Assembly: GCF_002914585.1 (NCBI RefSeq)
Contig: NZ_PDDM01000005.1
Location: 1-64,000, forward strand
Length of the DNA: 64,000 bases
DNA from: Pseudanabaena sp. BC1403
Lineage (GTDB): Bacteria; Cyanobacteriota; Cyanobacteriia; Pseudanabaenales; Pseudanabaenaceae
Reading direction: 5' to 3'
In this document: in pieces, positions 1-8,510 of the stretch
Numbering within the stretch: the stretch's first letter is position 1
Layout of the letters: every line of letters begins with the position of its first letter
Position numbers and translations under genes: made by a program
Notes under the pieces: model-generated
The model's database searches: none
Seen by the model: the letters and a program-made list of their open reading frames with translations, nothing else
What the model was told of the DNA's origin: nothing

Positions 1-100
1 GAAATTTTGGGCAAGGTTAAAACATCATGTCAGTAAGATTATAGGAAAATGTGAAAGTTTATGGGATGCCGTACAGCAAGCCTTCTGTCAATTGTCCTAA
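1..100 (+). CDS. IS630-type transposase, C-terminal fragment (cut by window edge)
   Basis: Reading from base 2, the frame stays open to a TAA at 98-100 and encodes a 32-residue tail that begins KFWARLKHHVSKIIG and ends in AFCQLS. The pattern FWARLK, then a basic stretch, then LWDAV-QAF is what I know from the extreme C-terminus of IS630/Tc1-like DDE transposases, after the catalytic glutamate. The catalytic residues would lie to the left of the window, so activity cannot be judged. A hairpin repeat starts about 20 bases after the stop. The family call rests on pattern recognition over a short segment and is moderate; the alternative is an unrelated protein tail. Confidence 0.55.
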   Translation, partial: KFWARLKHHVSKIIGKCESLWDAVQQAFCQLS

Positions 101-120
101 CTATCCCTTTCTTTGCTATA

Positions 121-153
121 AAAGCACAAAATGGCGTAGCCATTTTGTGCTTT
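121..153. repeat. Hairpin A of the dispersed A-L-B repeat (solo copy)
   Basis: Perfect inverted repeat with 15-bp arms (AAAGCACAAAATGGC), loop GTA. It matches stem A of the modules at 34305, 48557 and 60901. No clear L or B stems follow, so this looks like a solo or eroded copy behind the transposase fragment. Confidence 0.85.
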
Positions 154-260
154 GGTATTACGTGGAACGCATTTGAGCAAGTCCTAAGGAAAAAGCATTG
201 TGCTACGATATCAAACGTCTTATAAACAAACATATCCAGCCTATGGAGTTGCTTAGATAA

Positions 261-2417
261 ATGCAGAATGAACAACTAATAATCCAACTCATAGCCCAAG
301 AACTTTCTCTTCGTACCGAACAAATCAAAAATGCTCTAGATCTATTTGCTGAAGGAGCAACTATCCCTTTTGTTGCCCGTTATCGCAAAGAGCGTACTGG
401 CGAAATGAATGAGATCCAATTAAGAGATCTCCAAGATCGTTATGCATATCTCACAGAGTTACGCGATCGCAAAACCATAATTCTCCAAGCGATCGCTGAC
501 CAAGGCAAGCTAACAGATGCGCTGAAAGCCAAAATCGAGGCAAGCATCCAAAAGACAGAACTCGAAGATCTATATCTGCCCTATCGTCCCAAGCGTAGAA
601 CTAGAGCTGCGATCGCAAGAGAAAAAGGACTTGAACCACTTGCGGAAGCCATCAAAGCCTTCAACCGTCCGAACATTAATACTGCTTCATTATTGCAAGA
701 AGCCACTAAATATTTGTCAGAACAAGTAAAAACTGTCGAAGAAGCCCTCAAAGGTGCATCAGACATTCTTGCGGAGGAAGTCGCTGACAGTGCAGAATAT
801 CGAGCCTACATCAGAGAATACTTGATGCAGTCAGGCTTCTTTGTTTCGCAGATCAAGGCAACTCACGCAGTCGGCACAACCAAATTTGAGATGTACCGCG
901 ACTATCAAGCGAAAGTCAAGGCGATCGCACCCCATAATCTTCTTGCTTTGTTGCGAGGTGAAACTGAAGAAATCCTGACCCTCAATCTAGATTTTGACGA
1001 AGAGCATGTGCTGAGTTACTTAGAGGCGCAACAAATTCGGGCGAAGACTCCAGCCGTAAAGCAGTTTTATCAAGATATGCTCAAGGATGCCTTTAACCGC
1101 TTGATCAAAGCTTCGGCGATCGCATCGGTAATCATGGAGAAGAAAGCTTGGGCGGATGGAGAATCGATCAAAACCTTTGAAACTAATCTGCGAGATTTGC
1201 TATTAGCCGCTCCCGCAGGGATGAAACCGACCCTTGCGATTGATCCAGGATTTCGCACAGGATGCAAGACTGCCGTAATTAGTGAGACTGGTAAGTTTCT
1301 GGAATATCAAACGATCTTTCCGCATCAGGCGCTAGCGCAAAGAGAGCAGGCTGCGCGGACTTTGAGAACTTTGATTGAGAAGTATCAAATTCAATTGATT
1401 GCGATCGGTAATGGTACGGCGGGACGAGAAACTGATGCTTTTGTGATAGAAGTTATTCAAGGATTAAAAAATCCACCGATCAAGGTAATGGTAAACGAGT
1501 CGGGGGCTTCGATTTATTCCGCTAGTCCTGTTGCGATCGCGGAGTTTCCCGATCTAGACTTAACGGTACGTGGTGCTGTCAGCATTGGGCGACGCTTGCA
1601 AGATCCTCTGGCAGAGCTAGTAAAAATCGATCCGAAATCAATCGGTGTTGGACAATATCAGCATGATGTCGATCAGAAATTATTAAAAAAGAAGCTTGAC
1701 GAAACTGTAGAAAGTTGCGTTAACTTCGTCGGTGTAGACCTGAACACAGCTTCTAAAGAACTGCTCACTTTTGTGTCTGGACTGAGCGCCACCGTTGCCA
1801 ATAACATCATCACCTATCGCAATCAAAATGGAGCTTTTCGCGATCGTCGTCATTTGCTGAAAGTTACTAAGCTAGGCGCAAAAGCTTTTGAACAAGCGGC
1901 GGGATTTTTGCGGATTCGCGGCGGTGTTAATCCCTTAGACAACACTGCTGTTCATCCCGAAAGCTATAGTGTTGTGGAGGCGATCGCCCGTGATCTGAAT
2001 GTGGATCTATCAAAAATCTCGCAAGCGGCGGATAAACTGAAGACGGTAAATCTCAAGAAATATGTAACGGATGCGATCGGTGAGCCAACTCTACGCGATA
2101 TTTTACGAGAGCTAGAAAAGCCAGGTCGTGACCCGCGTGCGGAGTTCAAATATGCTACTTTCAGCGATGCAATTCAGAAAATTTCTGATCTGCAAATCGG
2201 CATGGAGATAGAAGGGATTATCACCAATGTGGCTAATTTTGGCGCGTTTGTGGATATTGGTGTGCATCAAGATGGATTAATCCATATTTCGCAATTAGCC
2301 GATCGCTTTGTAAGCGATCCGAAGCAAATCGTCAAAGTTGGTCAGGTGGTAAAGGTGCGCGTTTTGGAGGTGAATGAATCTCTGAAACGAATTAGTTTAT
2401 CAATGCGATCGGTGTAA
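261..2417 (+). CDS. tex: Tex-family RNA-binding transcription accessory protein
   Basis: At 718 residues it has the full length of the Tex family of cytoplasmic nucleic-acid-binding proteins, which associate with transcription and RNA metabolism. An N-terminal helical region (about 1-300) precedes a YqgF/RNase H-like fold that starts near residue 324 (LAIDPGFRTG). A helix-hairpin-helix section follows at about 463-565, with a GVDLNTAS-like motif, then an S1 domain at about 645-718 containing NFGAFVDIGVHQDGLIHISQ. The ATG at 261 has GGAG about 12 bases upstream. The gene stands alone, with a repeat-filled gap behind it. The assignment is firm; the physiological role in cyanobacteria is not established. 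Confidence 0.96.
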   Translation: MQNEQLIIQLIAQELSLRTEQIKNALDLFAEGATIPFVARYRKERTGEMNEIQLRDLQDRYAYLTELRDRKTIILQAIADQGKLTDALKAKIEASIQKTELEDLYLPYRPKRRTRAAIAREKGLEPLAEAIKAFNRPNINTASLLQEATKYLSEQVKTVEEALKGASDILAEEVADSAEYRAYIREYLMQSGFFVSQIKATHAVGTTKFEMYRDYQAKVKAIAPHNLLALLRGETEEILTLNLDFDEEHVLSYLEAQQIRAKTPAVKQFYQDMLKDAFNRLIKASAIASVIMEKKAWADGESIKTFETNLRDLLLAAPAGMKPTLAIDPGFRTGCKTAVISETGKFLEYQTIFPHQALAQREQAARTLRTLIEKYQIQLIAIGNGTAGRETDAFVIEVIQGLKNPPIKVMVNESGASIYSASPVAIAEFPDLDLTVRGAVSIGRRLQDPLAELVKIDPKSIGVGQYQHDVDQKLLKKKLDETVESCVNFVGVDLNTASKELLTFVSGLSATVANNIITYRNQNGAFRDRRHLLKVTKLGAKAFEQAAGFLRIRGGVNPLDNTAVHPESYSVVEAIARDLNVDLSKISQAADKLKTVNLKKYVTDAIGEPTLRDILRELEKPGRDPRAEFKYATFSDAIQKISDLQIGMEIEGIITNVANFGAFVDIGVHQDGLIHISQLADRFVSDPKQIVKVGQVVKVRVLEVNESLKRISLSMRSV

Positions 2418-2576
2418 AGGCTGCAATGACTTTCTGCTATAGCAATGTAAGCTTTGCTTACATTCCATGCCTTTCTCCTTGACTCTGCCTCTATATTTTA
2501 CACTTTACCCCTTAGCTGGCCAGTGACGCGATCGGTACAGACTTTGGTGTTTTATATTTAATTGTACGTGGGTAGT

Positions 2577-2627
2577 TATAGATGTCGCCAAGTGTACTTT
2601 GTCCTAGTACACTTGGCGACATCTATA
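2577..2627. repeat. Perfect 22-bp inverted repeat
   Basis: Arms at 2577-2598 and 2606-2627 are perfectly complementary (TATAGATGTCGCCAAGTGTA at the outer end), with a 7-base loop. Both outer ends read TATAG/CTATA, like other elements in the window. It is about 160 bases after tex and has no U-tract. Confidence 0.9.
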
Positions 2628-2668
2628 AGTCTAGACTTTAGGAGATTTCTTTCGGTGCGCACTTAAGA

Positions 2669-2804
2669 AACCATTTAAGAATTGTCTAGATCCCCCCCAG
2701 CCCCCCTTAAAAAGGGGGGAGAATTAAATTCTTCCCCCTTTTTAAGGGGGATTGAGGGGGATCTCTTAGAGCTTTTGACCGCAGAAAGTAATTCTTAAAT
2801 GGTT
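2669..2804. mobile_element. MITE-like palindromic element, copy 1
   Basis: Outer inverted repeats of 15 bp (AACCATTTAAGAATT at 2669-2683, its complement at 2790-2804) enclose a C-rich/G-rich palindrome. Its core reads TCTAGATCCCCCCCAGCCCC on one side and AAGGGGGATTGAGGGGGATC on the other. The core at 2681-2768 is nearly identical to 38401-38494, apart from a few extra bases at the centre of copy 2. It has no coding capacity. Similar C-run palindromes are, to my knowledge, widespread in cyanobacterial genomes. Confidence 0.8.
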
Positions 2805-3053
2805 CCTAATGTTACTTAGGATTGCTATATTCATGTGGGGACAAGAGTGCAAAAGTATCTTTTTGTAACACTTTCAACAGAAATATGACTATTTATTTTA
2901 TTGCAAAGTGTTGTAAACATTTTTGGTGTTAGTTTATTGATGTTAGGTTAGAGAATATTTCAAAAAATCTAAAAGCTGGATTTTTCTAATACTCAGAGTG
3001 CCAAGCAGCATTTTTCAGATAGGTTATTAAAGGCGATTAGTGCGGGTAGTTTT

Positions 3054-3710
3054 ATGACTGTTAATGTTAGCGAATCTTTGTTTGAGCAGATTCTCGAATA
3101 TCTTCGAGTAAGGACTGAAGCAAGCGATCGCATTGCCGAAAATTTGCTCAAAACACTTAAAAGTTTGACATCTAGCAGTACCTCAGCTTCAGTTCATCAG
3201 TCAAGCAGCGATCGCGTCGATGATCTAGCAACACAATTTGGACAAAAACTATTCGACGCATGGAAAGAGCTAGCTGACTTGCAAGTGGGTGAAAACTACT
3301 GGAGCTATCCTGTCATGTTTGAAGACCTTGCCGAAACAATGGAAATATCCGTTGATATCTTTGTGCAATATTTGGCAAATGTGCAGATTGGTAGTTTGCA
3401 GCTTATCCAAGGACGTGGCTATAACTATCAAGTCAATGGACAGCAAGCTGCTTCTTTGACTTTTCACTCTGCCCCAACTCTCAAAAAAGCGGCAATTCCC
3501 AATATCAATGATAAAAAACAAGGTGCGGATCATAAATCCTTGGGTAAGACTTTTAAAGTAGGCGATCGCGTGGCGGTAAATGAGAATCGCCAGCAATATG
3601 CCAATCATAAAGGTGTCGTTGAGCAGGTAATTAGTGTCAGCTGTCGTGTCAAATTAGACAATGGTTGGACAGCATTTTTACCTAATCATTGTTTAGATCA
3701 CATCACATAA
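3054..3710 (+). CDS. Conserved hypothetical protein with KOW/SH3-like C-terminus
   Basis: I do not recognise a named family for this 218-residue protein. The N-terminal half is helical, with a Ser/Thr-rich linker at about 40-55. The middle (about 65-125) looks globular. The last 55 residues (FKVGDRVAVNENRQQYANHK, then GVVEQV and VKLDNGW) resemble a KOW or SH3-like beta-barrel of the kind found in nucleic-acid- or ribosome-associated proteins. There is no signal peptide or membrane segment. The ATG at 3054 has only a weak purine-rich upstream region. Its stop codon lies inside the long hairpin at 3707-3763, which probably ends the transcript. An RNA- or DNA-binding role is inference only. Confidence 0.75.
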   Translation: MTVNVSESLFEQILEYLRVRTEASDRIAENLLKTLKSLTSSSTSASVHQSSSDRVDDLATQFGQKLFDAWKELADLQVGENYWSYPVMFEDLAETMEISVDIFVQYLANVQIGSLQLIQGRGYNYQVNGQQAASLTFHSAPTLKKAAIPNINDKKQGADHKSLGKTFKVGDRVAVNENRQQYANHKGVVEQVISVSCRVKLDNGWTAFLPNHCLDHIT

Positions 3711-3763
3711 AAGCCAAAAGAGAAAAGGGGCGCATCGCGCCCCTTTTCTCTTTTGGCTTTTAT
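3707..3763 (+). terminator. Long hairpin containing the stop codon of the upstream gene
   Basis: Perfect 27-bp arms at 3707-3733 and 3737-3763 with loop ATC. The outer part is ATAAAAGCCAAAAGAGAAAA and the inner core GGGGCGC. The TAA stop at 3708-3710 is part of the left arm. The right arm ends CTTTTGGCTTTTAT, so a U-rich tail is built into the stem. The outer motif is shared with the hairpin at 8652. Confidence 0.85.
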
Positions 3764-3803
3764 ACTGTAATTTTAACTGATAGGATAACAAGTCTTGAAA
3801 AAT

Positions 3804-4292
3804 ATGACCTTTGAAGAGGCGATCGCCTATACAGAAGCTTTGCTTTCACGCAAAGACTTAGATGAATCACAACTAGAATCAGAAATTTCGGCACTTGTGC
3901 AAACTTCAAATGGAGCAAGAGGATTTTTTGTGTGTTTCTTGACTGGTGAATGGAAATTAGCAGATGCACCTAGCACTCATATTATTAGAGCTTTGCAATC
4001 TGCTCCTCATGCGATCGCAGAACTGCTTGTCAAAAATCTCGCTATGTCCACAGCCATGGCAATTTTCCATCGTCGCGTAGGTAATGAAGACCAAGCCCAA
4101 GACTCCGATCTCGTCGCTAGGAGGACTGCAATTTTAATTGAGAAAGTAGATCTTACTGAAGTTTATGAAATTGCTACGCAAATGCGTAACTCGGCAATCG
4201 GAAATCATGGGAACTATGTATCTTTTCTGGAAAAATGGGGATATGATGCCGAACAAAAACAAGCGATCGCAAATGTACTAGCCAATGGTTGA
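3804..4292 (+). CDS. Conserved hypothetical protein, probably cyanobacterial
   Basis: About 162 residues from the ATG at 3804. An in-frame TTG at 3795 is better spaced from an AGGA at 3782-3785, so the start is uncertain by three codons. The protein is soluble and mostly helical, with no signal peptide. It opens MTFEEAIAYTEALLSRKDLD and contains a conserved-looking NGARGFFVCFLTGEW segment near residues 35-50. I know of no function. It overlaps the following DUF309 gene by 8 bases, so the two are very likely co-translated and possibly functionally linked. Confidence 0.8.
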   Translation: MTFEEAIAYTEALLSRKDLDESQLESEISALVQTSNGARGFFVCFLTGEWKLADAPSTHIIRALQSAPHAIAELLVKNLAMSTAMAIFHRRVGNEDQAQDSDLVARRTAILIEKVDLTEVYEIATQMRNSAIGNHGNYVSFLEKWGYDAEQKQAIANVLANG

Positions 4293-4680
4293 TCCAGCAT
4301 TTGAAGAGGCGATTACCCAGTTTAACAGTGGTGACTATTATGCCTGCCACGATACTTTAGAGGCAATTTGGAATGATTCTTGGCAAAGCGATCGGGCTTT
4401 TTATCAAGGGATTTTACAAATTGCCGTTGGTCTATATCACCTCAAAAGTCAAAATTGGCATGGTGCAGCGATTCTCTTAGGTGAGGGCACAAGCCGCTTA
4501 CCAGCATATCTTCCTGATTATCAATCTATTGATGTTGAAACTTTGTTGGTAGATAGTTTACTGATCTTGCGTAAAGTACAGACAAATGGGAAAGAAGGAA
4601 TCGCGGACATATGGAAACAAATGGTGCAGGGTGATTTAAAGATTCCTAAGATCACTAGATCCAATCTTGAAAATGCTTAG
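4285..4680 (+). CDS. DUF309-family protein
   Basis: This 131-residue protein carries the DUF309 signature near its N-terminus: FNSGDYYACHDTLEAIWND, followed by FYQGILQIAVGLYHL and a GA-LLGEG-RL segment. It is all-helical, with Tyr, His and Glu (YYACHDTLE) as the family's conserved polar cluster. The biochemical role is unknown. Its ATG lies within the last codons of the upstream gene (8-base overlap), indicating translational coupling. The acyltransferase at 4707 follows after 26 bases and may belong to the same transcript. Confidence 0.9.
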   Translation: MVDPAFEEAITQFNSGDYYACHDTLEAIWNDSWQSDRAFYQGILQIAVGLYHLKSQNWHGAAILLGEGTSRLPAYLPDYQSIDVETLLVDSLLILRKVQTNGKEGIADIWKQMVQGDLKIPKITRSNLENA

Positions 4681-4706
4681 TGCCATCAAAATAAATTTTA
4701 CAAAAT

Positions 4707-5768
4707 ATGACTTGGGAACTCTCTGATCTACTGCGTGCGATCGCTACAACTATCGTTATTGGTATTCATGCTTCGCATCATTGGTGGTTTGGAGTGCATG
4801 ATACAAATACGATCAATCTTGAGATTTTTATAGACACAATCATTAACCAAGTTGGGCGCTTTACAGTGCCAATATTTGTAATCTTGTCAGGCTTTGCCCT
4901 AGCGAAGTCGGAAGAGAAAAGACCTTTTGATTTGCAAATATTCTTTCAACGCCGCCTGTGGCGTATCGTGCCGCCCTACGTTCTATTCACTTTACTCAAT
5001 ATAATTGGGCAGAGCCAGTTTCAGAAAGCAGATTGGCTGGAGCGTGGACAACTAATTATTCAATTACTTTCTACAGGTATGGGTGACTATCACCTTTACT
5101 TTTTAGGAATCATTTTTCAATGCTACATAGTATATCCAATCCTTCGGAGCATCTTATTTACAAAATGGAATTTGTATATTCTAATGTTTGTCACCTTTGC
5201 TCTATTTAGCTTGAGATGGGTATCGGCAACTTTTGATTTACTAGTAAATATTACAACTTTCTTACCCAACGGTAATCACGTAATTTATTGGTTGTCCTAT
5301 TTCCAAATCGGTATTTGGCTAGCTAAGGATCACGGTTGGACTAGTTCTTTGGTGACGAAATGGCGATCGCAATCTTGGGGATATTTATTTGCGATCGCAG
5401 CAATTGTCGAACTAAGCGAATTCTATTGGACAGCGATACTCAAGAACTCTGCTGAAGCTGTCGGTCATTATGCTCGACCAACTGTAGTTTTGCTGACATT
5501 GACTTTCTTGCTATGGTCTGTGTCTTGGCAAAACTGGCAAAAAAACAAAAGCTCCATCCAAAAACTATGGCAAGCTATTCAACCCCAAATCAAAACTTTT
5601 GCCAAGGCAAGCTTTACTACTTATCTAGTTCATGTTTGGGTGTTGCGTGCGATCGCTCCTTTAGAAATAGTTGGAGGAATTCTATATATTCCATTAGCAA
5701 CAAGTATTTCTTGGCTAACTGGCATTATCCTCTGGCAACTTTTACAACGCTTTGCTGTATCTCTTTAA
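4707..5768 (+). CDS. Acyltransferase 3 family integral membrane protein
   Basis: This 353-residue protein has about ten hydrophobic segments. Family features include the N-terminal catalytic-type His in GIHASHHWW (residues 19-27), the helix around PIFVILSGFALA, and the basic loop FFQRRLWRIVPPYVLF. Members transfer acyl groups (often acetyl or succinyl) to sugars, lipids or peptidoglycan at the cytoplasmic membrane; the substrate here is unknown. The last 27 bases overlap the 3' end of the convergent phytochrome gene, and both reading frames look authentic there. A second paralogue lies at 57531. Confidence 0.88.
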   Translation: MTWELSDLLRAIATTIVIGIHASHHWWFGVHDTNTINLEIFIDTIINQVGRFTVPIFVILSGFALAKSEEKRPFDLQIFFQRRLWRIVPPYVLFTLLNIIGQSQFQKADWLERGQLIIQLLSTGMGDYHLYFLGIIFQCYIVYPILRSILFTKWNLYILMFVTFALFSLRWVSATFDLLVNITTFLPNGNHVIYWLSYFQIGIWLAKDHGWTSSLVTKWRSQSWGYLFAIAAIVELSEFYWTAILKNSAEAVGHYARPTVVLLTLTFLLWSVSWQNWQKNKSSIQKLWQAIQPQIKTFAKASFTTYLVHVWVLRAIAPLEIVGGILYIPLATSISWLTGIILWQLLQRFAVSL

Positions 5769-8510
5769 CAGTGCATCTAGTTCATCTATCTTTATTGGTT
5801 TACTAATAAAATCATCCATCCCAGCCAAAGTACAAATCTCACGATCTTCCTCCATCGTATTTGCGGTCATCGCCACGATTTTAACCTTCTTAATTGCCAT
5901 TGTGTCTTTCTCTTTTTGTCGGATGATGCGAGTTGCACCCAATCCATCCATTTCAGGCATTTGGATGTCCATCAAAATCAAATCATAAAATTTATGCTCT
6001 AGTGCATTAAGTACCTCAAGTCCATTCACAGCAAGATCTGCTTGATAGCCAAGTTTTTTCAAAAACTTCAAAGCAATTATTTGATTATAGGTAATATCTT
6101 CAACCAATAGAATTCGCAAAGAATTAGATACATCTTGTTTATTAGTCTCTTTTATAATTTCTATGGAGGGTTGAACAGAAACTAGGATCTGACTTTGTTT
6201 AATATCTACATCGGATAATTGCTCCACTAATTGCTCAACTTCAAGATCAAACTGAAAAATTGTACCTTTATTTAAAGCACTACTTACCGAAATATGACCA
6301 CCCATGCAATGAGCAAACTGTTGACTAATCGCTAAGCCTAATCCCGTTCCAGTTTGTGATTCTTTCCCCGAAGAAGTTTGTACAAAAGCTTCAAATAAAT
6401 TATCGATTTCTTCTGGAGCAATTCCTATCCCAGAATCTTCTAATTCATAATGAATAATAGCTTTTGAAGATTCGTCTTCTTTATCCATTAAGGAAACACG
6501 AAGAAGTACATAGCCTTTATCCGTAAACTTGATCGCATTTCCCAGTAAATTCAATAAAATCTGTCTGAGTTTTCGCTCATCAGCTTTAATATACTGAGGG
6601 GAATTGGGATGTACGGCAAAGATTAACTGTAAATTTTTATCCTTTGCCTTAATTTGCATCATCTCTCGCAAATTATGCAAAAACAAATGAAAGTCAAACT
6701 GAGTCTCATTAAGAATAATCTTACCTGCTTCAATCTTCGACATTTCTAAAATGTCATCGATTAAGCATAGTAAATGCTCGCTGCTGTAATTAATAATGTT
6801 AACGTATTCCCCGACCGATTGAGTTAGAGAATTATCAAGATTCATCAATTGAGTGCATCCCAAAATTGCATTAAGAGGAGTTCTCAATTCATGACTCATT
6901 CGTGCCAAAAAACTACTTTTAGCCAGGTTTGCAACTTGAGCGCGTTCAGCTTCTAGCCTCAGTGCTTGTTGCGACAATTCAAGCGCTGCAAGCATGAGCG
7001 TACTTCTCAATTCTGTCGCAGTCTCAATCTCCACTTCATTCCAAGACAAAGACTTTGTTCTGACAGTTTCTTTCCATAATTCAAATGATCGTTGTGGAGT
7101 TAGCTCCCATTCATCATCAAGAGCTAATTTGTTAGGATCGCCAGCCCAATTAACAGTTTGGACAACTTCACTGCGAAACCAAATAATATGATAGGAAGCA
7201 TGATTGAGCGAGATAGAAATCGCTAATATTCCACTGGCTATATCCTTAACAGCTTGCGCTTCGGGATATAGGTGACTCAAGCAATTGGTATGAAAAACAT
7301 CCTCAGATTTAGTATCTAGCCATGAAATTAATGAGCTGACAAATTTTTGAGAAGGGCAAGTTCCAATTTCGGAAATGCGATCGCTAAGACAGATGGTTAC
7401 ACCTTGAGCCTTAACCAGATCCAACAAATTCTCTGCATTTTGGGAGAATATGTCGTTTATTGATTGATGCGGGTCGAGGATATTCCGTTTAAATTTAGCT
7501 TGAATGATCTTGATTCTTTCTTGAGCATTCTTTAACTCTTGCTCATATCTGCTGACGATTTCGATGGACATGACTTGCGCCAAAAACTCACAGGCTTTTC
7601 TGGCTTCATAGTCAATATACCTTGGAGAAAAGCGATGACAGGCAATCAATCCCCATAATTTACCTGCATTAATCAAAGAGATGCTGAAAGAAGCAGAAAC
7701 CCCCATCTTTTGTAAATACTTGATGTGAATTGGGGAAACACTTCTCAACGTACTGAAGCTTAGATCGATTGGTCCCTGAGTAATTGGATTGTTTAATGGA
7801 ACAATTGGGACAGGGTGTGAATTAACATCGACAATTTGTCGAAGCCAGTTTTTATAGTAAAGCTTTCGCGCAAGTTCAGGAATATCAGCAGCAGGAAAAT
7901 GTAATCCTAAAAAGGATTCTATCTGTTCATCTTTAGACTCAGCGATTACAACGCCGCTATTGTCTGTCTCAAATCGATAGAGCATTACGCGATCGTATTG
8001 AGTTATTTTGCGAATTTCCTGAACCAGCAAGTCTGACATTTCGGTGAAGCTCTCTGCCTGTCTGACATTAGCTGCCGCAGATTTCGCCAAATGATAAAAA
8101 CTAAAACTAGAATCAATATCTGTAGATAAAGGTTCTAATTCTAAAACCAGTAATCCATCAGAGCGATGCATTATTCCCTGAAATAAATACGTCTTCTTTT
8201 CTATTTGAACAGTTATTTTAGTTGGATTAAATATCCCCAAATCTTTTTGAGCAAGAAAAGACACTAGGGTATCAATTTGAGGCTTTGGAAATAGAGTGCT
8301 TAAATGCTTCCCAATCAATGAGCTAGCTGGAGTATTGAAAAAGTCAATTGTGTTGGCACTAATCTGAGCGATTGTCAGATCTAGCTCGTTGAAAGCTACC
8401 AAAATGCCATGTGGCTGAATATGCCCCAATAAATGAATCTGCTCGCGATCGCAGTTTTCGTAACCAAATGGGTTTGAAGCGTTAGGCGATATAGATTGTA
8501 CTTCTATCAT
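5742..8510 (-). CDS. Bacteriophytochrome hybrid histidine kinase (PAS-GAF-PHY-HisKA-HATPase-REC)
   Basis: This 922-residue red/far-red photoreceptor kinase has Cys20 in CDREQIHLLGHIQPHG, the biliverdin-attachment position of bacteriophytochromes. The GAF domain (about 150-315) has the DIP motif at 209-211. It lacks the GAF cysteine of Cph1/plant phytochromes, reading SPIHIKYL at 259-266, so biliverdin is the expected chromophore. The PHY domain (about 320-510) has WAGDPNK at 455-461, but the tongue motif usually written PRxSF reads PQRSF at 472-476. HisKA carries phospho-acceptor His540 (SHELRTPLN). The ATPase has N658, DSGIGIAP and GTGLGLA. A C-terminal receiver has phospho-acceptor Asp848 (LMDIQMPEMDG), so phosphorelay within the protein is likely. 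The output partner is not in this window. Confidence 0.96.
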   Translation of the reverse strand: MIEVQSISPNASNPFGYENCDREQIHLLGHIQPHGILVAFNELDLTIAQISANTIDFFNTPASSLIGKHLSTLFPKPQIDTLVSFLAQKDLGIFNPTKITVQIEKKTYLFQGIMHRSDGLLVLELEPLSTDIDSSFSFYHLAKSAAANVRQAESFTEMSDLLVQEIRKITQYDRVMLYRFETDNSGVVIAESKDEQIESFLGLHFPAADIPELARKLYYKNWLRQIVDVNSHPVPIVPLNNPITQGPIDLSFSTLRSVSPIHIKYLQKMGVSASFSISLINAGKLWGLIACHRFSPRYIDYEARKACEFLAQVMSIEIVSRYEQELKNAQERIKIIQAKFKRNILDPHQSINDIFSQNAENLLDLVKAQGVTICLSDRISEIGTCPSQKFVSSLISWLDTKSEDVFHTNCLSHLYPEAQAVKDIASGILAISISLNHASYHIIWFRSEVVQTVNWAGDPNKLALDDEWELTPQRSFELWKETVRTKSLSWNEVEIETATELRSTLMLAALELSQQALRLEAERAQVANLAKSSFLARMSHELRTPLNAILGCTQLMNLDNSLTQSVGEYVNIINYSSEHLLCLIDDILEMSKIEAGKIILNETQFDFHLFLHNLREMMQIKAKDKNLQLIFAVHPNSPQYIKADERKLRQILLNLLGNAIKFTDKGYVLLRVSLMDKEDESSKAIIHYELEDSGIGIAPEEIDNLFEAFVQTSSGKESQTGTGLGLAISQQFAHCMGGHISVSSALNKGTIFQFDLEVEQLVEQLSDVDIKQSQILVSVQPSIEIIKETNKQDVSNSLRILLVEDITYNQIIALKFLKKLGYQADLAVNGLEVLNALEHKFYDLILMDIQMPEMDGLGATRIIRQKEKDTMAIKKVKIVAMTANTMEEDREICTLAGMDDFISKPIKIDELDALLKRYSKAL

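Larger units (their letters stand above)
2418..3053. other. 636-base gene-free region filled with repeats
   Basis: I see no convincing gene. The region holds a small palindrome at 2444-2464 (arms AATGTAAGC, preceded by the dispersed end motif TATAGC), a long hairpin at 2577-2627, a MITE-like element at 2669-2804, and another inverted TATAGCAAT-type end near 2820-2830. The last 200 bases are AT-rich and could carry the promoter of the gene at 3054, but no clear promoter boxes stand out. Confidence 0.7.
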
